From assembly GCA_900549135.1 (NCBI GenBank), contig URNI01000066.1, forward strand, positions 1-10,201: DNA of 10,201 bases. The letters run 5' to 3'. This DNA is from an uncultured Collinsella sp. (GTDB lineage: Bacteria; Actinomycetota; Coriobacteriia; Coriobacteriales; Coriobacteriaceae). This document shows, piece by piece, positions 1-6,126 of the stretch; position 1 is the stretch's first letter, and every line of letters starts with the position of its first letter. The notes beneath the pieces are model-generated. The model was not told the DNA's origin and did no database searches. It saw only the letters and a list, made by a program, of their open reading frames with translations. The position numbers and the translations under genes are program-made.

Positions 1-161
1 GTGCTGGGCTAAAAAGCTGGTAAACGGACTGGACACGGGTTCTCGCATTCTTTCTGAGGTTGCATTGGTGCAATATGCAGACAACATATTGCCACATCAG
101 GGCGTTTGGCGCGGCAGTTTTGGCGATTTAGGACAACAGGCGTGCGTTTGATGGAGCGCGC
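1..161. other. Left-edge intergenic segment, no supported gene
   Basis: I see no recognisable gene here. A plus-strand frame is open from position 2 to a stop at 149-151, but it has no visible start, is only 49 codons long and resembles no family I know. An inverted repeat CAATATG (71-77) / CATATTG (85-91) with a 7-base loop, flanked by GTG and C-CAC, could be a hairpin or an operator. No clear hairpin-plus-T-tract terminator for the minus-strand PTS gene ending at 162 is visible, so its transcript may run on to the left or end at an unrecognised site. Confidence 0.5.
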
Positions 162-2612
162 CTAAATCAGCCTAAAATGCTCGAGCGCCGCAACGACACC
201 GTCATGATCGACGGTGTCGGTCACGTAATCGGCCTTATCCTTGAGATAGTCCGGTGCGTTGCCCATCGCAATGCCGACATCGACGGCGTTCATCAGTGAG
301 ACGTCATTGCTGGCGTCGCCAATGCCGTATACGGTTCCGTGGTGGGGGTCGAGGGCGTCGAGTACAGACTGGATGCCCCCGCGCTTCGTGCATTCGCGGG
401 GCGAGATTTCGGTTACCTCGAGTTCGAGCTCATTAAAGCACAGCAGCGGCTCAAGTGCCTTATCTTGAGCGATGTGGTTGGCGAGCGATGTAGACATCAA
501 GATCTTGTAGACACTGTAATGTTGCAGCTGCGTGACTGCGTCGCCCAGGGTGCGCGCGTATCCGGGAGCATCGGGCGCATCGGCACTCATGCGCACGACG
601 CCGTTGAGGCCCTCAAAGCGGATGACCTCGCCCGATTGCTCAAGGTAGGGGGCAAGACGCTGCAGCATACTGGGCGTCATCGACAGATCGCGAATTGCGT
701 GTCCGTTGATCTCGGCGTAACCGCCCGCAAGACAGACGATGCCGGTCCAGGGCAGCTCAAGAAGTTTGGGGTGGATGCAGCTCAGGGTGCGTCCCGTGCA
801 GATAAAGGCCATGTTGCCGTTGGCGACAAACTCGCGGATGGCCTGCGAGACCGCCTCGTTGGGGTAGGGGGAGAGGTCCCGCTCGTCTTCGGGAAGGTCT
901 TGGGCGAGCCTGGGGTCTTGCCAGGCGAGCGTTCCGTCGATATCGAAGAAGCAAATATCGCCGCGCTTATGGGCTGCGCTGGCGGCGGGGGAGGCCGAGG
1001 CGGTGGGCACAAATTCCGGCTCGAGGCCCATGATCTGGTCAAAATGCTCTTTAACGCGGGGAACGGAGATGCCGATGACCACCTGGGCGGTCTTGTCCGT
1101 AATGATGAGGCCCTTGGCGCCCACCGCGACAAACGACGCGTTATCTGCAACGATGGAAGGGTCTGCGACCTCGACGCGCAGGCGCGTGGCGCAGTTGGTT
1201 GCGCCCACAATATTGCCAACGCCACCTAAAAGCTGAATTACCCGCTCAGCGAGGACGTGATCTTGATCGGATCGACTATTGACCTCGTCATTGGGAGATT
1301 GCTCTTTGGCAAAGCCGCTTTCCGTTAAACGATCGATTGCCGCGCGATTGGCAACATGATCCTCGCGGCCCGGCGTCTTAAGGTCATAGACCAAGATGAG
1401 TGCTCGAAAACTAACAAAAAAGATGAGGCTAAAGGCAAGGCCGATACCGAGCGCCAAAAGATAGGCACCGGCATGCGTGCGCATGAGCGGAATAAAGTTG
1501 AAGGCTGCCATCTCAATCAGGCCGCCCGAGAAGATGCCGACGATGCCAAAGAGATTCATGGTTGTGGCAAGGCAAGACGATAAGACGGCGTAGAGCAAAA
1601 AGAGCCCGGGGTGGGTGAACATAAAGAGAAACTCGAGTGGCTCGGTAACGCCGCAAACCACCGAGGCGACGATGGCGGGCAAAAGGATGACCTTAAGGCC
1701 GGCGCGGCGCTCTGGTTTTGCGGTGGAGTAGAACGCGGCTGCGATGGCGGGAAGGCCAAAGAGCTTGACCCAGCCGGTGGCGGTAAAACCGGCCCACGGC
1801 GCAAGTTCATTAAGGGGGCGCGTGCTATGGGAGAGGATGGGGAGCAAGCTGCTCCACGTGGCGTAGATGCCGTCGTTAATGACCAGGTTGTCGTAGTAGA
1901 TCGGCATGTAGAGCAGGTGGTGCAGCCCCATGGGCTCGAGCGCTCGCTCCAAAAGCACAAAGATGCCCACGCCAAAGGGGCCGACGCTCGTAAGTGCATG
2001 GCGCAGCGTTTCGGTCATTGCGTATACGGAGGGCACGATGGCGGCCGAGATAGCGGCAAGGGCAAACACGGCAAAAAAGCTGATGAGGTAGACCAGCGAG
2101 GAGCCCGAGAAGGTGCCGAGCCAATCGGGAACCTTGGCATCGTAGAAGCGGTCATGGATGGCGACGACGGTTGCCGATACCGCCAGCGGGCCGATAATGC
2201 CGGTGTCGAGCGTCTTGATGCCGTCGATGATGGTGATGCCGCTAGCGGAGGTCAAAGACGACGGGTACTTAAGTCCAAGATTGTCTCCGCTCAGCTTAAT
2301 GATCTCGCTCAAAAAGAAGCAGTAGGCAAAATAGGCGACGAGAGCCTCGAGGCAGCAACGAGCCGGTTGTTTTTGGGCAAGACCGATGGGCAGCGCTACG
2401 GCAAAAAGGAGCGGGAGGCGTTTAAAGACCGTCCACGAGCCGCGCTGGATGATGGTCCAAAAAGCGTACCAAGGGGTTCCGTATACGGCGAGATCGCCGA
2501 CGATGTCCGCAGTCGTTGCGAGAGCGGAGACGCCGACCATGAGGCCTGATATAGAAAACAGCATGGCGGGCGCGAACATTGCCCCGCCAAAGCGTTGGAT
2601 TTTTTGCAGCAT
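162..2612 (-). CDS. Alpha-glucoside-type PTS EIIC-EIIB permease fused to a HAD-IIB (Cof-type) phosphatase
   Basis: This 816-residue protein should import a sugar across the membrane and phosphorylate it. Residues 1 to about 415 are the EIIC domain with roughly ten hydrophobic segments. The opening QRFGGAMFAP, GIKTLDT (131-137), GLHH (229-232), VTEPLEF (322-328) and LKTPGRE (411-417) match the GlvC/MalP alpha-glucoside family, as does the C-then-B order. EIIB covers about 450-530, with the phospho-acceptor cysteine C474 in NCATRLR. No EIIA domain is present, so phosphate must come from an EIIA elsewhere. After an Ala/Ser/Pro-rich linker (about 531-550) comes a full HAD domain (552-812): DIDGT with nucleophile D557 and D559, T606 in CTGR, K743 in KRGG, and GDASND with D766 and D770. 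Family members normally end after EIIB at about 530 residues, so the phosphatase is an added domain. The start has a GGAAGG ribosome site 6 bases upstream. Transporter family is confident. Exact sugar (maltose, trehalose or another alpha-glucoside) and phosphatase substrate are inference. Confidence 0.93.
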   Translation of the reverse strand: MLQKIQRFGGAMFAPAMLFSISGLMVGVSALATTADIVGDLAVYGTPWYAFWTIIQRGSWTVFKRLPLLFAVALPIGLAQKQPARCCLEALVAYFAYCFFLSEIIKLSGDNLGLKYPSSLTSASGITIIDGIKTLDTGIIGPLAVSATVVAIHDRFYDAKVPDWLGTFSGSSLVYLISFFAVFALAAISAAIVPSVYAMTETLRHALTSVGPFGVGIFVLLERALEPMGLHHLLYMPIYYDNLVINDGIYATWSSLLPILSHSTRPLNELAPWAGFTATGWVKLFGLPAIAAAFYSTAKPERRAGLKVILLPAIVASVVCGVTEPLEFLFMFTHPGLFLLYAVLSSCLATTMNLFGIVGIFSGGLIEMAAFNFIPLMRTHAGAYLLALGIGLAFSLIFFVSFRALILVYDLKTPGREDHVANRAAIDRLTESGFAKEQSPNDEVNSRSDQDHVLAERVIQLLGGVGNIVGATNCATRLRVEVADPSIVADNASFVAVGAKGLIITDKTAQVVIGISVPRVKEHFDQIMGLEPEFVPTASASPAASAAHKRGDICFFDIDGTLAWQDPRLAQDLPEDERDLSPYPNEAVSQAIREFVANGNMAFICTGRTLSCIHPKLLELPWTGIVCLAGGYAEINGHAIRDLSMTPSMLQRLAPYLEQSGEVIRFEGLNGVVRMSADAPDAPGYARTLGDAVTQLQHYSVYKILMSTSLANHIAQDKALEPLLCFNELELEVTEISPRECTKRGGIQSVLDALDPHHGTVYGIGDASNDVSLMNAVDVGIAMGNAPDYLKDKADYVTDTVDHDGVVAALEHFRLI

Positions 2613-2653
2613 GTTCTGCCTTCCGAATATCGAGGCGCGTTGCGCGTGGGGAA

Positions 2654-2678
2654 ACGTTTAAACAATGGATTCATTGTA
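2654..2678 (-). promoter_or_regulatory. Putative PTS promoter -10 with GntR operator at the start site
   Basis: Read on the minus strand, TACAAT (2678-2673) is a good -10 box about 60 bases upstream of the PTS start codon. I find no convincing -35 box at 16-18 bases. The palindrome-like ACGTTTAAACAA (2654-2665) falls where transcription would begin, so a bound repressor would block initiation or early elongation. A perfect inverted repeat, ACAATG-gatt-CATTGT (2662-2677), overlaps both the -10 and the operator edge. Confidence 0.5.
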
Positions 2679-2775
2679 GAGGACCAGACGATTGTCGTAC
2701 CGGCAGTTTTGAGCGAAACCGATTTGGGCATGACAGAAACCGTCAACGGTTAAATCCTGTCGCTTTACCGATATT

Positions 2776-2787
2776 CGGTTTAAACAA
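2776..2787. promoter_or_regulatory. GntR/TreR-like operator in the regulator's own promoter
   Basis: CGGTTTAAACAA contains the perfect palindrome GTTTAAAC (2778-2785) and matches 10 of 12 positions of the ideal TTGTTTAAACAA. The core fits the GT-N-TA-N-AC pattern known for HutC-subfamily GntR regulators. It overlaps the predicted -35 region of the regulator gene, which suggests autorepression. Confidence 0.6.
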
Positions 2788-2806
2788 CTTTAAGAAATGC
2801 TATCGT
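2779..2806 (+). promoter_or_regulatory. Putative promoter of the GntR regulator gene
   Basis: A weak -35 (TTTAAA, 2779-2784) lies 16 bases from TATCGT (2801-2806), which is preceded by TG one base away (TGC-TATCGT), an extended -10 form. Transcription would start near 2813, giving a leader of about 29 bases. The arrangement closely resembles that ahead of the ABC operon at 3748-3779. Confidence 0.4.
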
Positions 2807-2841
2807 GCCTAGCCGGAAATGAATAATGTAGAGGTGAAACA

Positions 2842-3561
2842 ATGCCAAAAGCGATATACGAAGGAATCTACCGAGAAATACGCTCGCGCATCATTAATGG
2901 GACCTATGCGTTTCAGGAGATGCTGCCAACCGAAGCCGAGCTGACCGCGGAGTTCGGATGCACTCGCAATACCGTCCGTCGCGCCTTGGGTATGCTGGCC
3001 GACGGGATGTTTGTGCAGCCCATACACGGCAAGGGCGTGCGCGTTATTTGGCTTAAGGGCGAAACCGACATGTTGGGCGCACTCGAAGAGGTTGAGTCGT
3101 TTGGCGAGTTTGCAAAGCGCAACAATGCCGTTGCATCTACGGACGTTAAGTCTTTCGAACATCTGGTTTGCACCGAGCAACTCTCTCGTCACCTGGGCTT
3201 TAAGGTGGGCGAGGAGTTGATTCGCGTAGTGCGTGTCCGAAGCCTCAACGGCAACGCGCGCCAAGTGGACCATGGCTATTTTTTGGCGTCGATCGCCAAG
3301 GGCCTGACTCCCGAGATCGCGGCAGATTCTATTTACGGCTATCTGGAGCACAAGCGCGGTGTCAAAGTGATGGCGAGCCGTCGTACGGTGAGTGTCGAGC
3401 TCGCCAACGATGAGGACTGCAGCTATCTTGACCTCGGCAAATACAACTGCGTTGCCGTCATGGAGAGTCAGTCGTACACCTCGGATGGCATCTTGTTTGA
3501 GGTGACGCACACTCGCACACACCCCGAGATCTTCCATTACCGCGTCAATTCCAAGCGATAG
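2842..3561 (+). CDS. GntR/HutC-family transcriptional regulator, TreR-like
   Basis: This 239-residue protein is a sugar-responsive repressor, the usual length for HutC-type GntR proteins (B. subtilis TreR is about the same). Residues 1-70 form the winged helix: YREIRSRIINGTY, then LPTEAELTAEFGCTRNTVRRAL (about 28-49) as helix-turn-helix, and QPIHGKGV as the wing. Residues from about 80 to 235 form the UTRA effector-binding domain. LTPEIAADSIYGYLE and NDEDCSYLDL follow the TreR pattern closely as I remember it. GAGGTG lies 7 bases before the ATG. The gene is divergent from the PTS gene and upstream of the ABC operon, with matching palindromes in front of all three units, so it most likely controls them. 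In B. subtilis TreR the inducer is trehalose-6-phosphate. Here a phospho-disaccharide made by the neighbouring PTS is a reasonable guess. I withhold treR because no trehalose-6-phosphate hydrolase is in view. Confidence 0.92.
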   Translation: MPKAIYEGIYREIRSRIINGTYAFQEMLPTEAELTAEFGCTRNTVRRALGMLADGMFVQPIHGKGVRVIWLKGETDMLGALEEVESFGEFAKRNNAVASTDVKSFEHLVCTEQLSRHLGFKVGEELIRVVRVRSLNGNARQVDHGYFLASIAKGLTPEIAADSIYGYLEHKRGVKVMASRRTVSVELANDEDCSYLDLGKYNCVAVMESQSYTSDGILFEVTHTRTHPEIFHYRVNSKR

Positions 3562-3599
3562 CCGGCTAGCTCGCAGCCTGACGAGACTCATGGCCTCAA

Positions 3600-3653
3600 A
3601 GAGAAAACGCCCGGTCAAACCGACGGTACATCGGCTTGACCGGGCGTTTTCTC
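3600..3653. terminator. Strong bidirectional intrinsic terminator after the GntR gene
   Basis: A near-perfect inverted repeat has arms at 3600-3618 and 3635-3653, including GCCCGGTCAA / TTGACCGGGC. The inner CCGA (3620-3623) pairs with TCGG (3631-3634) beyond a single A/C mismatch. GAGAAAA on one side and TTTTCTC on the other make it able to end transcripts in both directions. It begins 38 bases after the regulator's stop codon and insulates the regulator from the ABC operon, which therefore needs its own promoter. Confidence 0.9.
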
Positions 3654-3672
3654 TGCATTCAATAACAAATAA

Positions 3673-3684
3673 TTGTTTATACAA
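3673..3684. promoter_or_regulatory. Upstream GntR/TreR-like operator of the ABC operon
   Basis: TTGTTTATACAA matches 11 of 12 positions of the ideal TTGTTTAAACAA and is close to the TTGTATATACAA-type operators of TreR. It lies 75 bases upstream of the second site at 3748, close to seven helical turns, so the two could be bound cooperatively or with looping. Just after it, AACTTG (3685-3690) and CAAGTT (3699-3704) form another inverted repeat around ACTTGTCAAGT. Confidence 0.6.
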
Positions 3685-3747
3685 AACTTGTCAAGTATCA
3701 AGTTGAAATTACCGTTCACCGAAGTTTTTCTACCGCTCTAGTAATAC

Positions 3748-3759
3748 TTGTTCAAACAA
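3748..3759. promoter_or_regulatory. Promoter-proximal GntR/TreR-like operator of the ABC operon
   Basis: TTGTTCAAACAA matches 11 of 12 positions of the shared palindrome and overlaps the predicted -35 box of the ABC operon. It is flanked by the outer inverted repeat CTAGT (3738-3742) / ACTAG (3759-3763). Binding here would directly exclude RNA polymerase. Confidence 0.6.
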
Positions 3760-3779
3760 CTAGCCAAATAGCGTATCGT
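3751..3779 (+). promoter_or_regulatory. Putative promoter of the ABC sugar importer operon
   Basis: TTCAAA (3751-3756) and TATCGT (3774-3779) are 17 bases apart. Initiation would be near 3786, giving a leader of about 82 bases before the binding-protein start codon. The -10 is identical to that proposed for the GntR gene and lies at nearly the same distance from the operator. The -35 is weak, so the assignment rests mainly on this shared layout. Confidence 0.4.
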
Positions 3780-3793
3780 TCAAATCAGCAAAA

Positions 3794-3860
3794 GGGGCAA
3801 AGTCCCCGAGCCAATCTCCGAAGGCGGCGGCAAAGGGTGCCGCCACGGTGTGAAAGGGTG
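3794..3860 (+). promoter_or_regulatory. Structured leader of the ABC operon with duplicated Shine-Dalgarno
   Basis: Two small hairpins precede the binding-protein gene: GGGG/CCCC (3794-3797, 3804-3807), and GGCGGC/GCCGCC (3826-3831, 3839-3844) with the loop AAAGGGT. The octamer AAAGGGTG that begins in this loop (3832-3839) recurs at 3853-3860 as the real ribosome-binding site, ending 7 bases before the ATG at 3868. The loop copy could act as a ribosome standby site, and the hairpin may protect the transcript's 5' end. Both roles are inference. Confidence 0.45.
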
Positions 3861-3867
3861 GATTGTA

Positions 3868-5184
3868 ATGAAGAACGAAATGAGCAGAAGGCAGTTCCTG
3901 GGCTTTGCTGGTTCCGCGGCTGCAGTTCTTGGTCTGGGCCTCGTGGGCTGCGGTGGTTCTGCCGGCTCCGGCTCCTCTGCTTCTGGTGACGCTGCCGAGG
4001 TCTACTTCCTCCAATTCAAGCCCGAGGTCGACAAGGAGTGGAAGGAGATCGCCAAGGCCTATAAGAAGGAGAAGGGCGTCGAGGTCAAGATCGTGACCGC
4101 CGCTTCCAACACCTACGAGGAGAAGCTTAAGTCCGAGATGTCCAAGAGCTCCGCTCCGACCCTGTTCCAGGTCAACGGCCCCACCGGTCTTAAGAACTGG
4201 AAGGATTACTGCGCCGACCTGTCCGATACCAAGCTCCGCGGTGAGCTCATTGATGACTCCCTGGCTCTGCAGTCCGACGGCAAGGATGTGTGCATCGACT
4301 GGGTTCAGGAGAGCTTCGGCATTATTTACAACAAGCAGCTGCTCGAGAAGGCTGGCTACAAGGCCGAGGACATCAACTCCTTCGACAAGCTGAAGGCTTG
4401 TGCCGATGACATCCAGGCCCGCAAGGACGAGCTTGGTGTCGAGGGTGCCTTCACTTCCGCCGGCATGGACGACTCCTCTAGCTGGCGCTACACCACCCAC
4501 CTTGCCAACATGCCGCTCTACTACGAGTTTGAGAAGGAGCACAACCAGGAGGACGACGAGATCAAGGGTGAGTTCCTCGACAACTACAAGCAGATCTTCG
4601 ACCTGTACATCACCGACTCCACCTGCGATCCTTCGCAGCTTGCTTCCAAGACCGGCGACGACGCCACCAACGAGTTCGCAACCGGCAAGGCCGTCTTCTA
4701 CCAGAACGGCTCTTGGGCCTACTCTGACCTCGTCAAGGCCGGCATGACCGACGATCAGATTGGCATGATGCCGATCTACATCGGTGTTGACGGCGAGGAG
4801 AACCAGGGCCTGTGCTCCGGCGGCGAGAACTACTGGTGCGTCAGTTCCCAGGCTTCCGAGGATGCCCAGAAGGCCACCGAGGACTTCATGTATTGGTGCG
4901 TCACCGCTGACACCCCGACCAGCATCATCGCCGACAAGATGGGTCTGACCGCTCCGTTCAAGAGCGCCAAGGAGACCACCAACGTCTTCTCGCAGCAGGC
5001 CGTTGCCATGGCCAAGGACGGCAAGAAGACCGTCGCTTGGGACTTCGTCTACATCCCCTCTGAGGAGTGGAAGAAGAACCTCAAGCAGGCTCTGATTGCC
5101 TATGCTGCCGACAACACCAAGTGGGATGGCGTCAAGAACGCCTTCGTCGATGGCTGGAAGACCGAGAAGGCTGCTTCCGAGTAA
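3868..5184 (+). CDS. Sugar ABC transporter substrate-binding lipoprotein (family 1 / UgpB-MalE type)
   Basis: This 438-residue extracytoplasmic protein captures a sugar and delivers it to the permeases encoded downstream. I choose ATG 3868 over GTG 3850 because AAAGGGTGG sits just before it and the resulting N-terminus is a clean leader. The leader carries a twin-arginine motif (SRRQFLG, residues 6-12), a hydrophobic stretch and the lipobox LVGC, with C28 as lipid anchor, followed by a Gly/Ser linker to about 40. The mature part has the bacterial family-1 solute-binding fold, with APTLFQVNGP (96-105), YNKQLLEKAG (154-163), ATGKAVFYQNGSW (271-283) and a C-terminal Trp-rich region (WDFVYIPSEEW). 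Codons are almost all C- or G-ending, stronger than in the PTS gene, which suits high expression. Seven further cysteines (115, 142, 178, 253, 316, 324, 344) are unusual for an exported protein. The family is secure. The substrate is unknown: an oligosaccharide such as a maltodextrin or another alpha-glucoside is likely from context only. Confidence 0.92.
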   Translation: MKNEMSRRQFLGFAGSAAAVLGLGLVGCGGSAGSGSSASGDAAEVYFLQFKPEVDKEWKEIAKAYKKEKGVEVKIVTAASNTYEEKLKSEMSKSSAPTLFQVNGPTGLKNWKDYCADLSDTKLRGELIDDSLALQSDGKDVCIDWVQESFGIIYNKQLLEKAGYKAEDINSFDKLKACADDIQARKDELGVEGAFTSAGMDDSSSWRYTTHLANMPLYYEFEKEHNQEDDEIKGEFLDNYKQIFDLYITDSTCDPSQLASKTGDDATNEFATGKAVFYQNGSWAYSDLVKAGMTDDQIGMMPIYIGVDGEENQGLCSGGENYWCVSSQASEDAQKATEDFMYWCVTADTPTSIIADKMGLTAPFKSAKETTNVFSQQAVAMAKDGKKTVAWDFVYIPSEEWKKNLKQALIAYAADNTKWDGVKNAFVDGWKTEKAASE

Positions 5185-5215
5185 GTAGTTGCTGCCCAAG
5201 CTATCTGATTAGCGA

Positions 5216-5251
5216 CAGGGGGCGGGCAGACGTAGGTTTGCCCGCCCCCTG
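5216..5251 (+). other. Intercistronic stem-loop between binding-protein and first permease genes
   Basis: CAGGGGGCGGGCA (5216-5228) and TGCCCGCCCCCTG (5239-5251) form a perfect 13-bp stem with a 10-base loop. No T-tract follows; instead comes GCATATTGAAAGG, which supplies the permease ribosome site. Such hairpins after binding-protein genes are known to protect the upstream mRNA or partly stop transcription, so that binding protein is made in excess over permease. That role is inferred here. Confidence 0.8.
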
Positions 5252-5271
5252 CATATTGAAAGGACCCTTTT

Positions 5272-6126
5272 ATGGGCAAAGCACTCAAGCGCTGGTGGCC
5301 GCTCTTTATGCTGCCCACGTGCCTGGCGTTTATGATCGGGTTCGTGATCCCTTTTATCCAGGGCTTCTATCTCTCGTTCTGCCAGTTTATTATCATTAGT
5401 AACGCGCACTTTGTCGGTATCGAGAACTACGTGCGTGCGCTGTCCGATCCGCAGTTCTCCACGTCGTTCTTCTTTACCGTGGCGTTTGCCTTCCTGTCGA
5501 CGGTGCTCATCAACGTGATCGCCCTGGCCATTGCGCAGGCGCTCACCCGCAAGGCGCTCAAAGGCACCAACATCTTCCGTACGATCTTCTTTATGCCTAA
5601 CCTGATCGGCGGCATCGTGCTGGGCTACATTTGGCAGATTCTGATCAACTGCCTGCTCTCCAACGTGGGCGCCCAGCTCATCGCTCTTAACTCTGCTGCT
5701 GGCTTCTGGGGCCTTATCATCCTGACCCTGTGGCAGCAGGTCGGCTACATGATGATCATCTACATCGCTGGTCTGCAGTCTATTCCGTCCGACTACATCG
5801 AGGCCGCCAAGGTCGACGGCGCTACGGCATGGCAGACGTTTTGGAAGGTTAAGATCCCTAACCTGATGCCGACCATCACCATCTGCCTGTTCCTGTCCAT
5901 CACCAACGGCTTTAAGCTGTTCGACCAGAACCTCGCCCTTACCGGCGGCGCCCCCGCGCACTCCACCGAGATGCTCGCGCTGAACATCTACAACACGTTC
6001 TACTCACGTGCCGGCATCGCATGGCAGGGCATTGGCCAGGCCAAGGCAGTCATCTTCTGCATCCTGGTCGTCGCTATTTCTATGATCCAGCTTAAGGCCA
6101 CGAGGTCCAAGGAGGTGCAGCAGTAA
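5272..6126 (+). CDS. Sugar ABC transporter permease, MalF/UgpA type
   Basis: This 284-residue inner-membrane protein forms one half of the import channel. It has about six hydrophobic segments, starting at residues 10-30. The ATPase-contacting EAA loop reads YIEAAKVDGATAWQTFWKVKIPNLMP (175-200), with EAA at 177-179 and G183. Its length is typical of UgpA/MsmF proteins, which lack the long insertion of E. coli MalF. The start ATG has GAAAGGA upstream, directly after the intercistronic hairpin. The stop codon TAA shares its last base with the ATG of the next permease (TAATG), a sign of translational coupling. The pairing with the second permease and binding protein is certain from synteny. The sugar cannot be told from the permease alone. 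Confidence 0.94.
   Translation: MGKALKRWWPLFMLPTCLAFMIGFVIPFIQGFYLSFCQFIIISNAHFVGIENYVRALSDPQFSTSFFFTVAFAFLSTVLINVIALAIAQALTRKALKGTNIFRTIFFMPNLIGGIVLGYIWQILINCLLSNVGAQLIALNSAAGFWGLIILTLWQQVGYMMIIYIAGLQSIPSDYIEAAKVDGATAWQTFWKVKIPNLMPTITICLFLSITNGFKLFDQNLALTGGAPAHSTEMLALNIYNTFYSRAGIAWQGIGQAKAVIFCILVVAISMIQLKATRSKEVQQ

Noticed and set aside
2..151. Possible C-terminal end of an upstream plus-strand gene
   Set aside because: The frame is open for only 49 codons from the window edge and has no recognisable similarity. A chance open frame cannot be excluded.
1611..2549. Plus-strand open frame of 312 codons opposite the EIIC coding region
   Set aside because: The opposite strand encodes a clear EIIC domain. 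The plus-strand product is Lys/Asp/Gly-rich and resembles no known protein.
2809..3684. Minus-strand open frame of 291 codons opposite the GntR gene
   Set aside because: It runs through the terminator and control region, has no ribosome site and no family resemblance, while the plus strand encodes a textbook GntR protein.
3703..3718. Catabolite-response (cre) site, TGAAATTACCGTTCA
   Set aside because: It superficially resembles the cre pattern but is one base too long and lacks the central CG in the right place.
3760..5199. Long open frame (479 codons) on the minus strand across the binding-protein gene
   Set aside because: It mirrors a gene with extreme C/G-ending codon bias, which leaves the opposite strand free of stops. 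Its translation is low-complexity Leu/Val/Gly-rich, with no family signature.
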